64,000 bases of DNA from Prevotellaceae bacterium UBA1746 (GTDB lineage: Bacteria > Bacteroidota > Bacteroidia > Bacteroidales > Bacteroidaceae), in NCBI GenBank assembly GCA_002314875.1, contig DCHS01000038.1:31632-95631 (forward strand), written 5' to 3'. Positions 18,382-27,197 of the stretch are shown here, one piece after another (positions within the stretch are counted from its first letter, which is position 1; every line of letters starts with the position of its first letter). The position numbers and the translations under genes are program-made. The notes under the pieces were generated by a model. That model saw only the letters and a list, made by a program, of their open reading frames with translations. It did not search any database and was not told the origin of the DNA.

Positions 18382-21051
18382 TTAGTATTTCAGAATCTTC
18401 TTGCGGTTTCTGATGATAATGCCTCGGGGAGCATTTTCAATACGCTGACCGGCAAGATTGAACATAACATCTTCCTGAACATCATGTCCCTTGAAAGAAA
18501 CGGTGATGATGCCTACCGGCTCGTCTTTGGAGACATCGATGGTGTCGGACATAGCGGTATATTTTCCACCGGCTTGGCCACGGACGGCATAACTGTAGAG
18601 CTTGTCCTTATCGAGTCCCGTGAAGGTATAGCTCTCTTCGCTTGTCGTCACGCTCTTCACCTTCTTATATTCATAATAGGTATAGCCGGCATAGACATCG
18701 TCCACGAGGAAATAACCCATTTTATGATGATAGATCAGACGAACAGCATCGGCATTGTCCAAGGTCAGCGTTACCGTCTTTTCCACACCGGCATCTGCAG
18801 AGAAGGCTTCACCGACCTGCGTCCACTGGCCTCCGACGAGTTGTTCTACGGTGACATGGTTCGAACCGTTGTTGCTTCTGTGCCAAAAACGCAGACTGTT
18901 GAGTTTCAGTCCGGGTTTGCGGATTTCTAGATAGGTGTTGTCGGTATTGAAACGGAACGAGGGACTGGATTCTCCGCCATACTGAGCATTGGGTGTTGTG
19001 GTGACATCCGTTGTCCAGCCTTCGGGCAAATCGTAATCTTCCTGCGTAGCATAGTTGAAACCGGTTCCTACCTCGGTCTTTCCTGACAAGGTTCGCGTCA
19101 GCAGATGGACTTCATAGTTTTCTGCAATGCTGATGGGCTGCCAGTTGGCGGTGAAGGCATCGTCCGTAACTTCGGTGGCAGGGAGTGCCTCCGCTTTCTG
19201 TTCGTCAATGAGGTAGTGAGAGGTTGAAAAGACGATTTCTGCCGTTTCGGAATGAAGTTTGGAATTTACGGCAATGACTTTCACCTTGTATTCGGTCTCG
19301 GCCTCGAGATTGTTCAACTCATAGGAATTCCCCGTCAAAGTCTTGTTCAAAAGCAGTTCCTCGCCTTTGTAGATATATATATTAAAGGAGCGGGTGTACG
19401 GAGGCGTGGACCAGTTGATCTTTGCGGAGGTTCCCGTGATATTGCTGACGCTCACAACAGGCGTTTCCAAGGTGTAGTCAACACCGTCCAAAAGGAATTT
19501 CACCGTTTCTCCCTCTTCTTCAACATGGGCAAAGCCGAAGATGGCATCTTTCGCCCAACTGCTAAAGGTGAAGTTGGTGATATTAGCCGTGCCAGGGAAC
19601 GGATCGCTGGCTCGTCCTTCTGTTGAATATCCTTTATCCGCCTCTACAACATCGACGTGCTGGTGACTGGCAATGCCATTGGGCATATTTCCAGCCCAAA
19701 GACTCTCATCTTCTTCGATATGCCAAACCAAAGCACCATGACCGGGAACATATTTATCCCAGCCCTTCTTCTGGCGGTTCTCGATGAGGAAATACTCGTT
19801 ATCCTTGCCAGGAACACTGACGCGGTAGGCAAAATTGCTTTCTTCGAGGAAGGGTACGGAAACTAAGGTATTCGTCGTAAGGTCGAGCTCCGTAGGTTCA
19901 AGCCAGCCCAGGCTGTAGCGTTCGAAAGCCGTGAAGAGAGGAGGGGTATTCTGGTCGTTGTTATAAACACCGGAAGCCATGACGTCCCAATTGCCGGGGC
20001 GGTTGGAACCACCATCACCATTGTTGTAATGGTCGGCGAGACCCAAGACATGGCCAAACTCGTGAACGAAAGTTCCGATGCCAGCAGGCTTCTTGCTGAT
20101 GCCGTTCATCTCGCATGAAACGGTGAATCGGTCTATCTTTACTCCGTCGGCATAGAAGGAATAGTCGCCCTTTTCGGTGTAGGCGATTTCGGTCAGATTG
20201 CCACTATGGGGCCAGATGTAGTTCTGGTTGCCCGTATCAGCCTGACCATAGCCGGCATAGACACAATAGATATTGTCGCAAACGCCGTCGCCATCGGTAT
20301 CGTAGTCGGCAAAGTTGATCTTATCGTCCATGAGGTCGGCAACCTCGAGAATCATCTTATAGGTATCCTGGAGACCAGACATCACGGTATTCGCTCCTCC
20401 CGCATAATAGGTCGCGGGGTGGCTCAGCTGAACTGGCCCATAGACATCAAAGACAGGATCGTAGAGGTGGTTGGAACCTTCCTTATACCACTCGGTAACA
20501 CAGCCCTGGGCGCCGTTTCTGCTGAACCCGTTCTTATGGAAGAATTCATCAAAATAGGTGGCAGGATTCGTCATCGAGAAATTCGTATCGGAGAAGCTCA
20601 CCAGTACCACCAAGGCCTTATGGGTTCCGATCGTAGGAACATCGTTCATCTTCATCACGCGGTTTGCACCTGAACGGGGAGCCTTGTTCATGGCTGAATA
20701 GCGCTCGTTGTTCAGGTATTCCTGGACCGAGGAGGGGTTGATGTTCTTGAGAAATGATTTTTCCTCGGCAGAACGATGAGCGGGAGCATTGGCAATAATT
20801 CCGCTGGCAAGCGTCCTGCTATTGACTAATGTAGCGTATTCATAACTCTTGCTCTGCGGATTGAAGCACAAAGGATAGCCATCTTCCGTGACAAGGAGAT
20901 GACTGTGCTCATCGCCCAGAAGTTGGACGGTGATCGTTGTACCATCGGCCTGCGTCACCGTCATCATCTTCGGATAGGCAGGAACCGCCTGCATATTCAG
21001 TGAAAATGCGGTGAGCAGCGTGAGGCATGAATATCGAAATATCTTTTTCAT
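18382..21051 (-). CDS. Secreted M6-family metalloprotease (immune inhibitor A-like)
   Basis: The ATG at 21051 gives 889 residues; a longer frame from a TTG at 21057 adds only two residues. A signal peptide is followed by an N-terminal region ('VTEDGYPLCF', typical of M6 N-termini) and the catalytic domain (about residues 140-430). The zinc site is HEFGHVLGLADH at about 330-341, with the third ligand probably the His in LADH. A calcium-like 'DYDTDGDGVCDN' loop precedes it. Downstream are an FN3 domain ('SAKINWSTPPYTRSFNIYIY'), a second FN3-like module, a jelly-roll segment and the sorting-type tail 'VMFNLAGQRIENAPRGIIIR'. M6 enzymes degrade host or dietary proteins extracellularly. The gene sits third in a four-gene operon of secreted proteins. 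Confidence 0.92.
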   Translation of the reverse strand: MKKIFRYSCLTLLTAFSLNMQAVPAYPKMMTVTQADGTTITVQLLGDEHSHLLVTEDGYPLCFNPQSKSYEYATLVNSRTLASGIIANAPAHRSAEEKSFLKNINPSSVQEYLNNERYSAMNKAPRSGANRVMKMNDVPTIGTHKALVVLVSFSDTNFSMTNPATYFDEFFHKNGFSRNGAQGCVTEWYKEGSNHLYDPVFDVYGPVQLSHPATYYAGGANTVMSGLQDTYKMILEVADLMDDKINFADYDTDGDGVCDNIYCVYAGYGQADTGNQNYIWPHSGNLTEIAYTEKGDYSFYADGVKIDRFTVSCEMNGISKKPAGIGTFVHEFGHVLGLADHYNNGDGGSNRPGNWDVMASGVYNNDQNTPPLFTAFERYSLGWLEPTELDLTTNTLVSVPFLEESNFAYRVSVPGKDNEYFLIENRQKKGWDKYVPGHGALVWHIEEDESLWAGNMPNGIASHQHVDVVEADKGYSTEGRASDPFPGTANITNFTFSSWAKDAIFGFAHVEEEGETVKFLLDGVDYTLETPVVSVSNITGTSAKINWSTPPYTRSFNIYIYKGEELLLNKTLTGNSYELNNLEAETEYKVKVIAVNSKLHSETAEIVFSTSHYLIDEQKAEALPATEVTDDAFTANWQPISIAENYEVHLLTRTLSGKTEVGTGFNYATQEDYDLPEGWTTDVTTTPNAQYGGESSPSFRFNTDNTYLEIRKPGLKLNSLRFWHRSNNGSNHVTVEQLVGGQWTQVGEAFSADAGVEKTVTLTLDNADAVRLIYHHKMGYFLVDDVYAGYTYYEYKKVKSVTTSEESYTFTGLDKDKLYSYAVRGQAGGKYTAMSDTIDVSKDEPVGIITVSFKGHDVQEDVMFNLAGQRIENAPRGIIIRNRKKILKY

Positions 21052-21086
21052 GATCAAAATGTGCCCAAAAGGGCATTGCCTTCAAA

Positions 21087-22385
21087 TTACTTCAAGGTTA
21101 TCTTGCTCTGTTGCAAAACGGGAATCTGATTCATTCGGAACTTCTTCTGCTGATGAACCTTACGGGTCTGGATGCCGTTGTAGGCTGATTTGGCGGCGCT
21201 GGAAGGAGTGGTGAAGCGTACCTCCGTGACAGGGCCCCATACACCGTCGGCATTCTTCGCAGAGGCAATCGCAACGCAGTTGGTGTTAGGATTGATCTGG
21301 AAGTCCGTGGTCAAAGGTTCGTAGAAGAACCAGTAAGCCATGTTGTCGTAAGGAGGATCCTGCTTCAGTTCATTCTGATAATCGTCTTTGAGGGCATCAT
21401 AACCTTCCGCACCATCGGCGAGACAAACCTGATAGCGGTAGCAGGCTGCCTGGTCGTTGGGCGTAAAGGTGATGAACTGGCTGGGAAGCTGTTCTTCGCC
21501 CCAGGTCTGGAGCTTATAGTCGCCAAGGGTAATGGAAACCGTGGCTTCACCCGTACCACCGAGCGTTTCGGTACGAAGGGCTACAACATCGCAATCAGCA
21601 TAGTTATCGTTGAAATCCCAGGGCTGAACGAAGATTTCATAGTCTGTACCAGGATTCATATCGTTCCAGGAAATATCCTTTTCATTATGTTCTTCGATAC
21701 CCCAGCCACGGATCATTTCGCCAAAATTCGTAAAGCCAAACATGGCGGCATACATATCGTACTGCGCCTGCATGGTTCCGGCTTCACCAGCAACACAGGC
21801 ATAACCCTTCACGTCTTCATTAGGAACACAATGGATGGTGAAGTCGTACAAACCAACCTTCTTGACGGTTGAGGTCACCTTGGGATTTCCCAGCAAATTA
21901 GCCTTGGGGGTAGAGAAGTCAGCACGGCAGAGGTCACAGGCAACACCATATTCGTCATAGCCTACGGTCACACAGCTGTAGTCAGAACCTGATTCGAGGG
22001 CGATGCCGGAGAGTTTACCATCGATAAAGTCCTCAGTCAGGATGCTTGAACCATTCTGCTCGATGTAGGAAGTGAACTGTTCGGGATAGTTCCAGTAACT
22101 CGTTGTCAGGGTTCGTGGGCAAACGGCAATGCGGAAGCCCTTGCAGGCAGCGCTACGCTGAACGGTTACCGTGAGCTGCTCCAACTGAACATCGCTGACG
22201 GACACCTCTGCTTTCACCTCCCCCTTCACTTCTACGAAGGATACTTCCTGAACACGGTCAACGCGGTAGCCCGTCGTCTCGCTGTTCTTCTTCACGAGCA
22301 TTCTGTATTCACTCTGTGCGCTTGCAGTTCCGGCAAAGCAGATCGCCGCCGCCAGTACTGCAACTTTTACATTCTTCATCATCAT
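21087..22385 (-). CDS. Secreted FN3-like protein of M6-protease operon
   Basis: A 432-residue protein; three in-frame ATGs (22385, 22382, 22379) all precede the signal peptide KNVKVAVLAAAICFAGTASAQ. The mature N-terminus 'YRMLVKKNSETTGYRVDRVQ' followed by EVSFVE is the short 'DGS..Y.v..I..i.F' type motif common on Bacteroidales cargo. Three FN3-like segments follow, for example 'LYDFTIHCVPNEDVKGYACV' and 'ITFTPNDQAACYRYQVCLAD'. The last ~40 residues (KVHQQKKFRMNQIPVLQQSK) are basic and do not resemble the usual tail, though the protein still ends in LK. It lies 35 bp upstream of the M6 gene. Function is unknown. Confidence 0.8.
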   Translation of the reverse strand: MMMKNVKVAVLAAAICFAGTASAQSEYRMLVKKNSETTGYRVDRVQEVSFVEVKGEVKAEVSVSDVQLEQLTVTVQRSAACKGFRIAVCPRTLTTSYWNYPEQFTSYIEQNGSSILTEDFIDGKLSGIALESGSDYSCVTVGYDEYGVACDLCRADFSTPKANLLGNPKVTSTVKKVGLYDFTIHCVPNEDVKGYACVAGEAGTMQAQYDMYAAMFGFTNFGEMIRGWGIEEHNEKDISWNDMNPGTDYEIFVQPWDFNDNYADCDVVALRTETLGGTGEATVSITLGDYKLQTWGEEQLPSQFITFTPNDQAACYRYQVCLADGAEGYDALKDDYQNELKQDPPYDNMAYWFFYEPLTTDFQINPNTNCVAIASAKNADGVWGPVTEVRFTTPSSAAKSAYNGIQTRKVHQQKKFRMNQIPVLQQSKITLK

Positions 22386-22437
22386 TGTATATGTTTTTAA
22401 TTTGTTTTTTTCTCTATGGGATACCGTAAGGCAATTC

Positions 22438-24417
22438 CTAATTCAAAATTACCTTCTTACCATTCAGGATATTGATGCCCTTTTGAAGATGGCCGATTCG
22501 CTGTCCCATAAGATTGTAAATCTTGGAACTTTCAGCAGTTTCAATTGTTTGGATATTTGTGGGATTCAATACATCGTTGACGGAGAGCGGATAGATGAAA
22601 TCGCGGTTGAACATCGGTTCGATAATTCCCGCAAGGCAAGTCGTTCCGTCCGGTAACTGGCAGATATCCATATCGCTGTACCATTCTGAAGGAAGAACAG
22701 CCCAGCCATCATCGAAGAGAATGGTTCCCGTTCCGTCGTCAACGGCAGTATATTCAATATCATAGCCCATGAAAGTCATCGTCGCCGTTGTCTTGTAAAC
22801 ATGGTCAAGCAAGACATAGCAACTGTAGTAGCGGCTCGTCTTGGCTTCCTCGCAGGAGACGATGGAGGGAGTAAGATAGCCGTGCAAAACATCAAAGTCG
22901 CTGGGCTCTGTCGTCGTCTCTGAATTGGCAACAGCGGCAACATCCGTGTAATAGGCATCGGCGCGTTCACGGTTCAGCGTGGCATTGATGGTTCCACTGA
23001 TGCGGTCTCCGGGAACCCATCCCATATTGGGAAATTCCTGAAGCATCAGACCTCCCGTCTCATCTTCTATAATATAGAAACAGCCGTATTCGTCTTCTTC
23101 AGCGAAGGTAACCTGGGCATTTTCCACTTCAAGGCTGAAGTCCTCGCCGTTCGCCATGGTCTTTACCTTGGCAATTCCCGTAAGTTCAACGGGGGCTGAA
23201 CCTTCAACGATAAGGTCCTTGCTGACAGGCGCTACGACATAGCCTTCGCTGGTGGTGTCATAGAGCACAATTCCCGTCAGTGACTTGATATAGGTGGGAA
23301 CATCATAGCCTTCGAGTTGGCAGAAAGCATCCTTCATGGTCATGGTGACATCGTTCTGGCTCAGCGTCCACACCTCATCGGCCTGGGTGCTCTGAACATC
23401 CGTGAGAACGATGAGGCGGTTATGCCAGTAGGGCGAAAGAGCGCCGTTGAGATAAACCGGTGTGGCGGTCTTTGTGCCCTCGGTCGTCGTCACCTCGTCA
23501 AGATTCGTCTTCTCGCTGTTAGCTTTGAGGCAGATGTCATTTCCTACCTTTGTCGCTGTGGCATAAATCTTTCCGTTGAGAACTTTCCCTGCGGCAACAC
23601 TAAGACCGTAGAAAAGACTTCCTGCGGTAGCATCTTCAAGAACGGCAGCATCGCCGAGGCTGGCAGTGACATAGGTATCGGTGAGCGTTACGAGGACTTC
23701 ATCACCGTCAGCAACATCACTTAATCCGGCAAGGGTTTTCACTGATTTTGCATCGTCGGTAGCGTCAGCATCTATAATCAGATCCTGTCTGATGGGAATG
23801 AGGTAGTAACCGCCGTTCCAGACATCAAGGAAAACCAAAGCGGTGATGCTCTTGACATTTTCAGGAATCTTGGACAACTGCACCAAATCCCAGTCGTTAT
23901 AAAGTTCTATCGTATTGGTTCCGTCGCTGAGGGTGACAGCGTAGGAACTGTATTCTGAGGGTTTTGCGGTTACATCCTTGAGGGTAACGAGCATATAGCA
24001 CTGCTTGCCACTTTCAATATCTGCAATCGTGGTAATAGGAGTGCCGGTATAGTCCCAATCAGATTGGGTGACATTGCTGGTGTTGGTTTCTTCGGTGACG
24101 GAGAGGGCCATGACACCATTAACATTTTCTGTAACTGCTTGGATCGTACCGTTCAAGGTTTTTCCACCTTCGATGTCCGTCAATCCTTTGAAAGATACAC
24201 CCGCCGATTCATCCTGCAAATAGAGTGTTGTCGCATCAGCCCAGAAATCATAATTACTGATAGAGGTGTGGACGTCCTTAAGGTTAACCTGCACGTTCGT
24301 ACCTTCAGGAAGACTTGCAATTGCTGCAAGGGCATTAACCTCTGTCTGTGCGAGTGTGTTGAGGCCAAACAGCGACAGCATACAGAGGCAAAAAGCATGA
24401 AGAGAATTTGTTTTCAT
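22438..24417 (-). CDS. Secreted multi-OB-fold-like repeat protein, first gene of M6-protease operon
   Basis: A 659-residue protein with signal peptide MKTNSLHAFCLCMLSLFGLNTLAQ. It contains about six modules of ~95 residues with the pattern 'LPEGTNVQVNLKDVHTSIS...LYLQDESAGVSF...GGKTLNGTI', as in the OB-fold-like (DUF5689/YhcR-type) modules found in secreted Bacteroidetes proteins. Clear units begin near 'LPEGTNVQV', 'ESGKQCYMLVTLKDVTA', 'VADGDEVLVTLTDTYVT', 'WHNRLIVLTDVQS', 'ANGEDFSLEVENAQVT' and 'SRYYSCYVLLDHVYKT'. The tail 'KIYNLMGQRIGHLQKGINIL' with NGKKVILN is T9SS-like. It leads the operon reading towards 16153 and is preceded by a good promoter. The ligand is unknown. Confidence 0.8.
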   Translation of the reverse strand: MKTNSLHAFCLCMLSLFGLNTLAQTEVNALAAIASLPEGTNVQVNLKDVHTSISNYDFWADATTLYLQDESAGVSFKGLTDIEGGKTLNGTIQAVTENVNGVMALSVTEETNTSNVTQSDWDYTGTPITTIADIESGKQCYMLVTLKDVTAKPSEYSSYAVTLSDGTNTIELYNDWDLVQLSKIPENVKSITALVFLDVWNGGYYLIPIRQDLIIDADATDDAKSVKTLAGLSDVADGDEVLVTLTDTYVTASLGDAAVLEDATAGSLFYGLSVAAGKVLNGKIYATATKVGNDICLKANSEKTNLDEVTTTEGTKTATPVYLNGALSPYWHNRLIVLTDVQSTQADEVWTLSQNDVTMTMKDAFCQLEGYDVPTYIKSLTGIVLYDTTSEGYVVAPVSKDLIVEGSAPVELTGIAKVKTMANGEDFSLEVENAQVTFAEEDEYGCFYIIEDETGGLMLQEFPNMGWVPGDRISGTINATLNRERADAYYTDVAAVANSETTTEPSDFDVLHGYLTPSIVSCEEAKTSRYYSCYVLLDHVYKTTATMTFMGYDIEYTAVDDGTGTILFDDGWAVLPSEWYSDMDICQLPDGTTCLAGIIEPMFNRDFIYPLSVNDVLNPTNIQTIETAESSKIYNLMGQRIGHLQKGINILNGKKVILN

Positions 24418-24462
24418 GACATTTACTTTTTATAAGTTATTATCCAATGTTGCGGACCGCAG

Positions 24463-24532
24463 CAAACACTCTTGTGTTTGTAGGGCTCATATTACCCGGC
24501 AAAATTACGCATATATTTTGTTATTTTTCAAT
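24463..24532 (-). promoter_or_regulatory. Promoter and leader hairpin of the M6-protease operon
   Basis: On the minus strand, TAATTTTG (24500-24507) is the -7 element and ATTG (24529-24532) a near-consensus -33, 21 bp apart. The ~75-nt leader contains a hairpin CAAACAC/GTGTTTG with a 4-nt loop (24463-24480). Confidence 0.65.
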
Positions 24533-24621
24533 ATTATTTGTTTTTTTTCAGTTTTTTGTTGAATTTTCTTATAAAAATGAAAAAAACAGTTGCGATTTAT
24601 TCCTGCTGAAGATATTTTTTA

Positions 24622-24629
24622 TAATTTTG
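24622..24629 (+). promoter_or_regulatory. -7 element before glycerate kinase gene
   Basis: TAATTTTG matches TAnnTTTG and lies 28 bp before the start codon. No convincing TTTG is found at the -33 distance. Confidence 0.5.
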
Positions 24630-24656
24630 CAGTTAGAATCGTGTGAACTGTAAACC

Positions 24657-25745
24657 ATGAAAATTCTCCTCGCTTTTGACTCCTTCAAAAACTGCATGAC
24701 AGCGGAAGATGCCTGCCGTGCAGCGGCTGACGGTTTGCTCAAGGTTCTCCCCGATGCACAGATCGTCGCCCTTCCGCTCAGCGACGGCGGAGAGGGTATG
24801 GTGCAGTGTGTGGCGCGTCAGCATGAAGTGGAATGGGTGGAGGTTCCGGTTCATGGTCCGCTGATGGAGGAAATCACAGCCCGTTATGCGATTTCCGACA
24901 CTGGTATAGCCTTTATGGAGATGGCGGCAGCGAGCGGATTGGAACTCGTGCCGGAGAGTCTTCGCAATCCTTTGAAAACGACGACTTTCGGTGTGGGTGA
25001 AATGCTCCTTGACGCTGCTCGTCGGGGTTGTACGAAGATTATCCTCGGTATTGGCGGCAGTGCGACTTGTGACGCTGGAGAAGGAATGATTTCCTGTCTG
25101 GAAGCTCACGGTGTCTTTGATCAGAAGCCCAAGGTTACGATTCCGCCTGTTGTCATTGCTGCCGATGTGGACAATCCGCTGTATGGTCCCAATGGCGCTG
25201 CCTGTGTTTTTGCCCCTCAAAAGGGTGCATCGCCTGCTGATGTTCTTATATTAGAGGAGAGGCTCCGTCGATTTGCCGAAGACACCGTTCGTCGTGGTCA
25301 GGCTTCCCCCGAACTTGCATTGGCGCCCGGTGCCGGTGCGGCAGGTGGTTTGGGTTATGGTCTCATGGCTTATCTGAAAGCGACGATGCATGCCGGAATA
25401 GATATTCTCCTCGATCTCGTGGATTTCGATGCCCATCTTCGCCATGCCGATCTTGTCATCACCGGTGAAGGTGCCAGTGACCGCCAGACGCTGATGGGGA
25501 AAGTTCCTTTCGGTGTGTTGTCAAGGGTTCATCAAACCGTCCCCGTCCATATCTTTTCCGGCAAGGTGGAGGACGAAGATGCCCTCCTCGCCGCCGGTTT
25601 CGCCTCCGTCCGTAGCATCAACGCCGGAGACCCCCGTCCCCTTTCCCTTCTTCTCCACCGCGACATCGCCATGCATAATTTATCCTCTTCCCTCTCCGCC
25701 TTCGCGGAAGACGCTACACCGATAGCCATTAGTATAAAATTTTAG
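24657..25745 (+). CDS. glxK: Glycerate kinase
   Basis: A 362-residue protein of normal length for the family. Glycerate kinase (GlxK/GarK type) phosphorylates D-glycerate using ATP in the cytosol. Family landmarks visible are the start 'MKILLAFDSFKNCMTAEDAC', 'LSDGGEGM' near residue 42, 'GIGGSATCDAGEGM' near 138, 'PGAGAAGGLGYG' near 226 and 'ITGEGASDRQTLMGKVPFGV' near 266. The ATG at 24657 is the only sensible start. The gene is followed at 92 bp by folC with its own promoter, so it is probably monocistronic. The region is rich in CTC/CGC codons near the 3' end, but the frame is intact. Confidence 0.95.
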   Translation: MKILLAFDSFKNCMTAEDACRAAADGLLKVLPDAQIVALPLSDGGEGMVQCVARQHEVEWVEVPVHGPLMEEITARYAISDTGIAFMEMAAASGLELVPESLRNPLKTTTFGVGEMLLDAARRGCTKIILGIGGSATCDAGEGMISCLEAHGVFDQKPKVTIPPVVIAADVDNPLYGPNGAACVFAPQKGASPADVLILEERLRRFAEDTVRRGQASPELALAPGAGAAGGLGYGLMAYLKATMHAGIDILLDLVDFDAHLRHADLVITGEGASDRQTLMGKVPFGVLSRVHQTVPVHIFSGKVEDEDALLAAGFASVRSINAGDPRPLSLLLHRDIAMHNLSSSLSAFAEDATPIAISIKF

Positions 25746-25765
25746 TAAAATTTAGCGCTATATTA

Positions 25766-25796
25766 TTTGCCATTCTAAATATTGGTCGTAATTTTG
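25766..25796 (+). promoter_or_regulatory. -33/-7 promoter of folC
   Basis: TTTG (25766-25769) and TAATTTTG (25789-25796) are 19 bp apart. The start codon is 41 bp further on. Confidence 0.8.
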
Positions 25797-25837
25797 CGTC
25801 TCGAAATACGTGGTTTAGAAAGAGCCACACAAAGCAA

Positions 25838-27148
25838 ATGGATTACAAAGAAACTATCTCATATCTCTTCAATGCCGCTCCGCTCTTCCAGCAGTTGGGA
25901 GCCGGCGCTTACAAAGAGGGCCTCGAGACCACCCTCACCCTCGATGAACATTTCGGTCATCCTCACAAGCGTTTCCGTACCATTCATATCGCCGGTACGA
26001 ATGGCAAAGGTTCCTGCTCTCATTCCATCGCCGCCGTCCTTCAGCGTGCTGGCTATAAGGTGGGACTTTTCACCTCTCCCCACCTCGTGGATTTCAGAGA
26101 AAGAATCCGCGTAAATGGTCAAATGATTTCAGAAGACTATGTGGTAAAGTTCGTGGAAGAGGAACGCGCTTTCTTCGAGCCCCTTCACCCTTCTTTCTTC
26201 GAGATCACCACGGCGATGGCCTTTAAATACTTCGCTGATCAGCATGTGGATATCGCTGTCGTGGAGGTGGGGCTTGGCGGTCGTCTGGATTGCACCAATA
26301 TTATTACACCGGAAATTAGTATCATCACGAATATCAGTTTCGACCATGTGCAGTTCTTGGGTGATACCCTGGCAAAGATTGCTTCCGAAAAGGCGGGCAT
26401 CATCAAGCCGGGTGTTCCCGTTGTCATCGGCGAGACAGTCCCCGAGACTCGTCCGGTATTCGAGGCCAAGGCCCAGGAAGTCGGTGCCCCCATCTTCTTC
26501 GCAGAAGATTCCGATGTGCTTACAAGCGCTGAAATCGATCCTGCAGGTGGTGTTGATTATATGACTGAGGAATACGGATTTATTCATAGTGAATTAGGCG
26601 GTTACTGTCAGTTGAAAAACAGCAAGACAATCCTGACGGCTTTGCGCGTGCTCCGTGAGAATGGTCTTCGTTTCACTGACGACGCTGTTCACGAAGGTTT
26701 GGAAGCTGTCTGTCGTCTCACCGGTCTTCGCGGCCGTTGGGAAGTTTTCCAGCACCATCCTTATATCGTTTGTGATACCGGTCATAATGTTGGCGGTATG
26801 CAGTACATCGTCCAGCAGCTTGCCAACGTTGTTGCAAGCCGTCAGCACGGCGGTGACCGCTGTCATCTCCACATGGTCTTCGGTATGGTGAGCGATAAGG
26901 ATATCTCTACCATCCTGACGATGCTCCCCAAGGATGCCACTTATTATTTCTGTCAGGCGAGCGTCAAGCGTGCCCGTCCTGCAGAGCAGATTTGTCAAGA
27001 GGCTGCGGAACATGGATTGCGCGGAAAAGCCTATCCTTCCGTCTCCGATGCCTTCCAGGCCGCCACTTTTGCCGCCTTCGATAACGACATCGTCTTCGTC
27101 GGTGGCAGCAGCTTCATCGTCGCCGATTTCCTCGCTTCTAACTCATAA
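25838..27148 (+). CDS. folC: Bifunctional folylpolyglutamate synthase/dihydrofolate synthase
   Basis: A 436-residue cytosolic Mur-ligase-family enzyme that adds glutamate to dihydropteroate and to reduced folates. The ATP-binding loop GTNGKGS lies at residues 53-59 inside 'IHIAGTNGKGSCSHS'. 'FTSPHLVDFRERIRVNG' follows at about 75, 'EVGLGGRLDCTN' at about 143 with the Mg-binding region, 'KAGIIKPGVPVV' at about 188 and the C-terminal domain motif 'CDTGHNVGGM' at about 311. Length and motif order are normal. The stop is followed immediately by a 9-bp repeat array and then the M1 peptidase gene. Confidence 0.95.
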   Translation: MDYKETISYLFNAAPLFQQLGAGAYKEGLETTLTLDEHFGHPHKRFRTIHIAGTNGKGSCSHSIAAVLQRAGYKVGLFTSPHLVDFRERIRVNGQMISEDYVVKFVEEERAFFEPLHPSFFEITTAMAFKYFADQHVDIAVVEVGLGGRLDCTNIITPEISIITNISFDHVQFLGDTLAKIASEKAGIIKPGVPVVIGETVPETRPVFEAKAQEVGAPIFFAEDSDVLTSAEIDPAGGVDYMTEEYGFIHSELGGYCQLKNSKTILTALRVLRENGLRFTDDAVHEGLEAVCRLTGLRGRWEVFQHHPYIVCDTGHNVGGMQYIVQQLANVVASRQHGGDRCHLHMVFGMVSDKDISTILTMLPKDATYYFCQASVKRARPAEQICQEAAEHGLRGKAYPSVSDAFQAATFAAFDNDIVFVGGSSFIVADFLASNS

Positions 27149-27191
27149 CCCCTATAACCCGTATAACCCCTATAAACTCTATAAACCCTAT
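27147..27191. repeat. Five 9-bp tandem repeats AACCCCTAT
   Basis: Units start at 27147, 27156, 27165, 27174 and 27183 (AACCCCTAT, AACCCGTAT, AACCCCTAT, AAACTCTAT, AAACCCTAT). The array begins in the folC stop codon and fills the gap to the M1 peptidase gene. A 9-bp period keeps any reading frame open through it. Confidence 0.85.
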
Positions 27192-27197
27192 TTCCTT

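Noticed and set aside
24447..24653. Plus-strand frame of 68 codons
   Set aside because: It covers two divergent promoter elements and is AT-driven (Phe/Leu rich) sequence without a start context.
26934..27197. N-terminal extension of the M1 peptidase frame to an ATG at 26934
   Set aside because: The extension overlaps the 3' end of folC in another frame and runs through the 9-bp repeat; the signal peptide would be internal.
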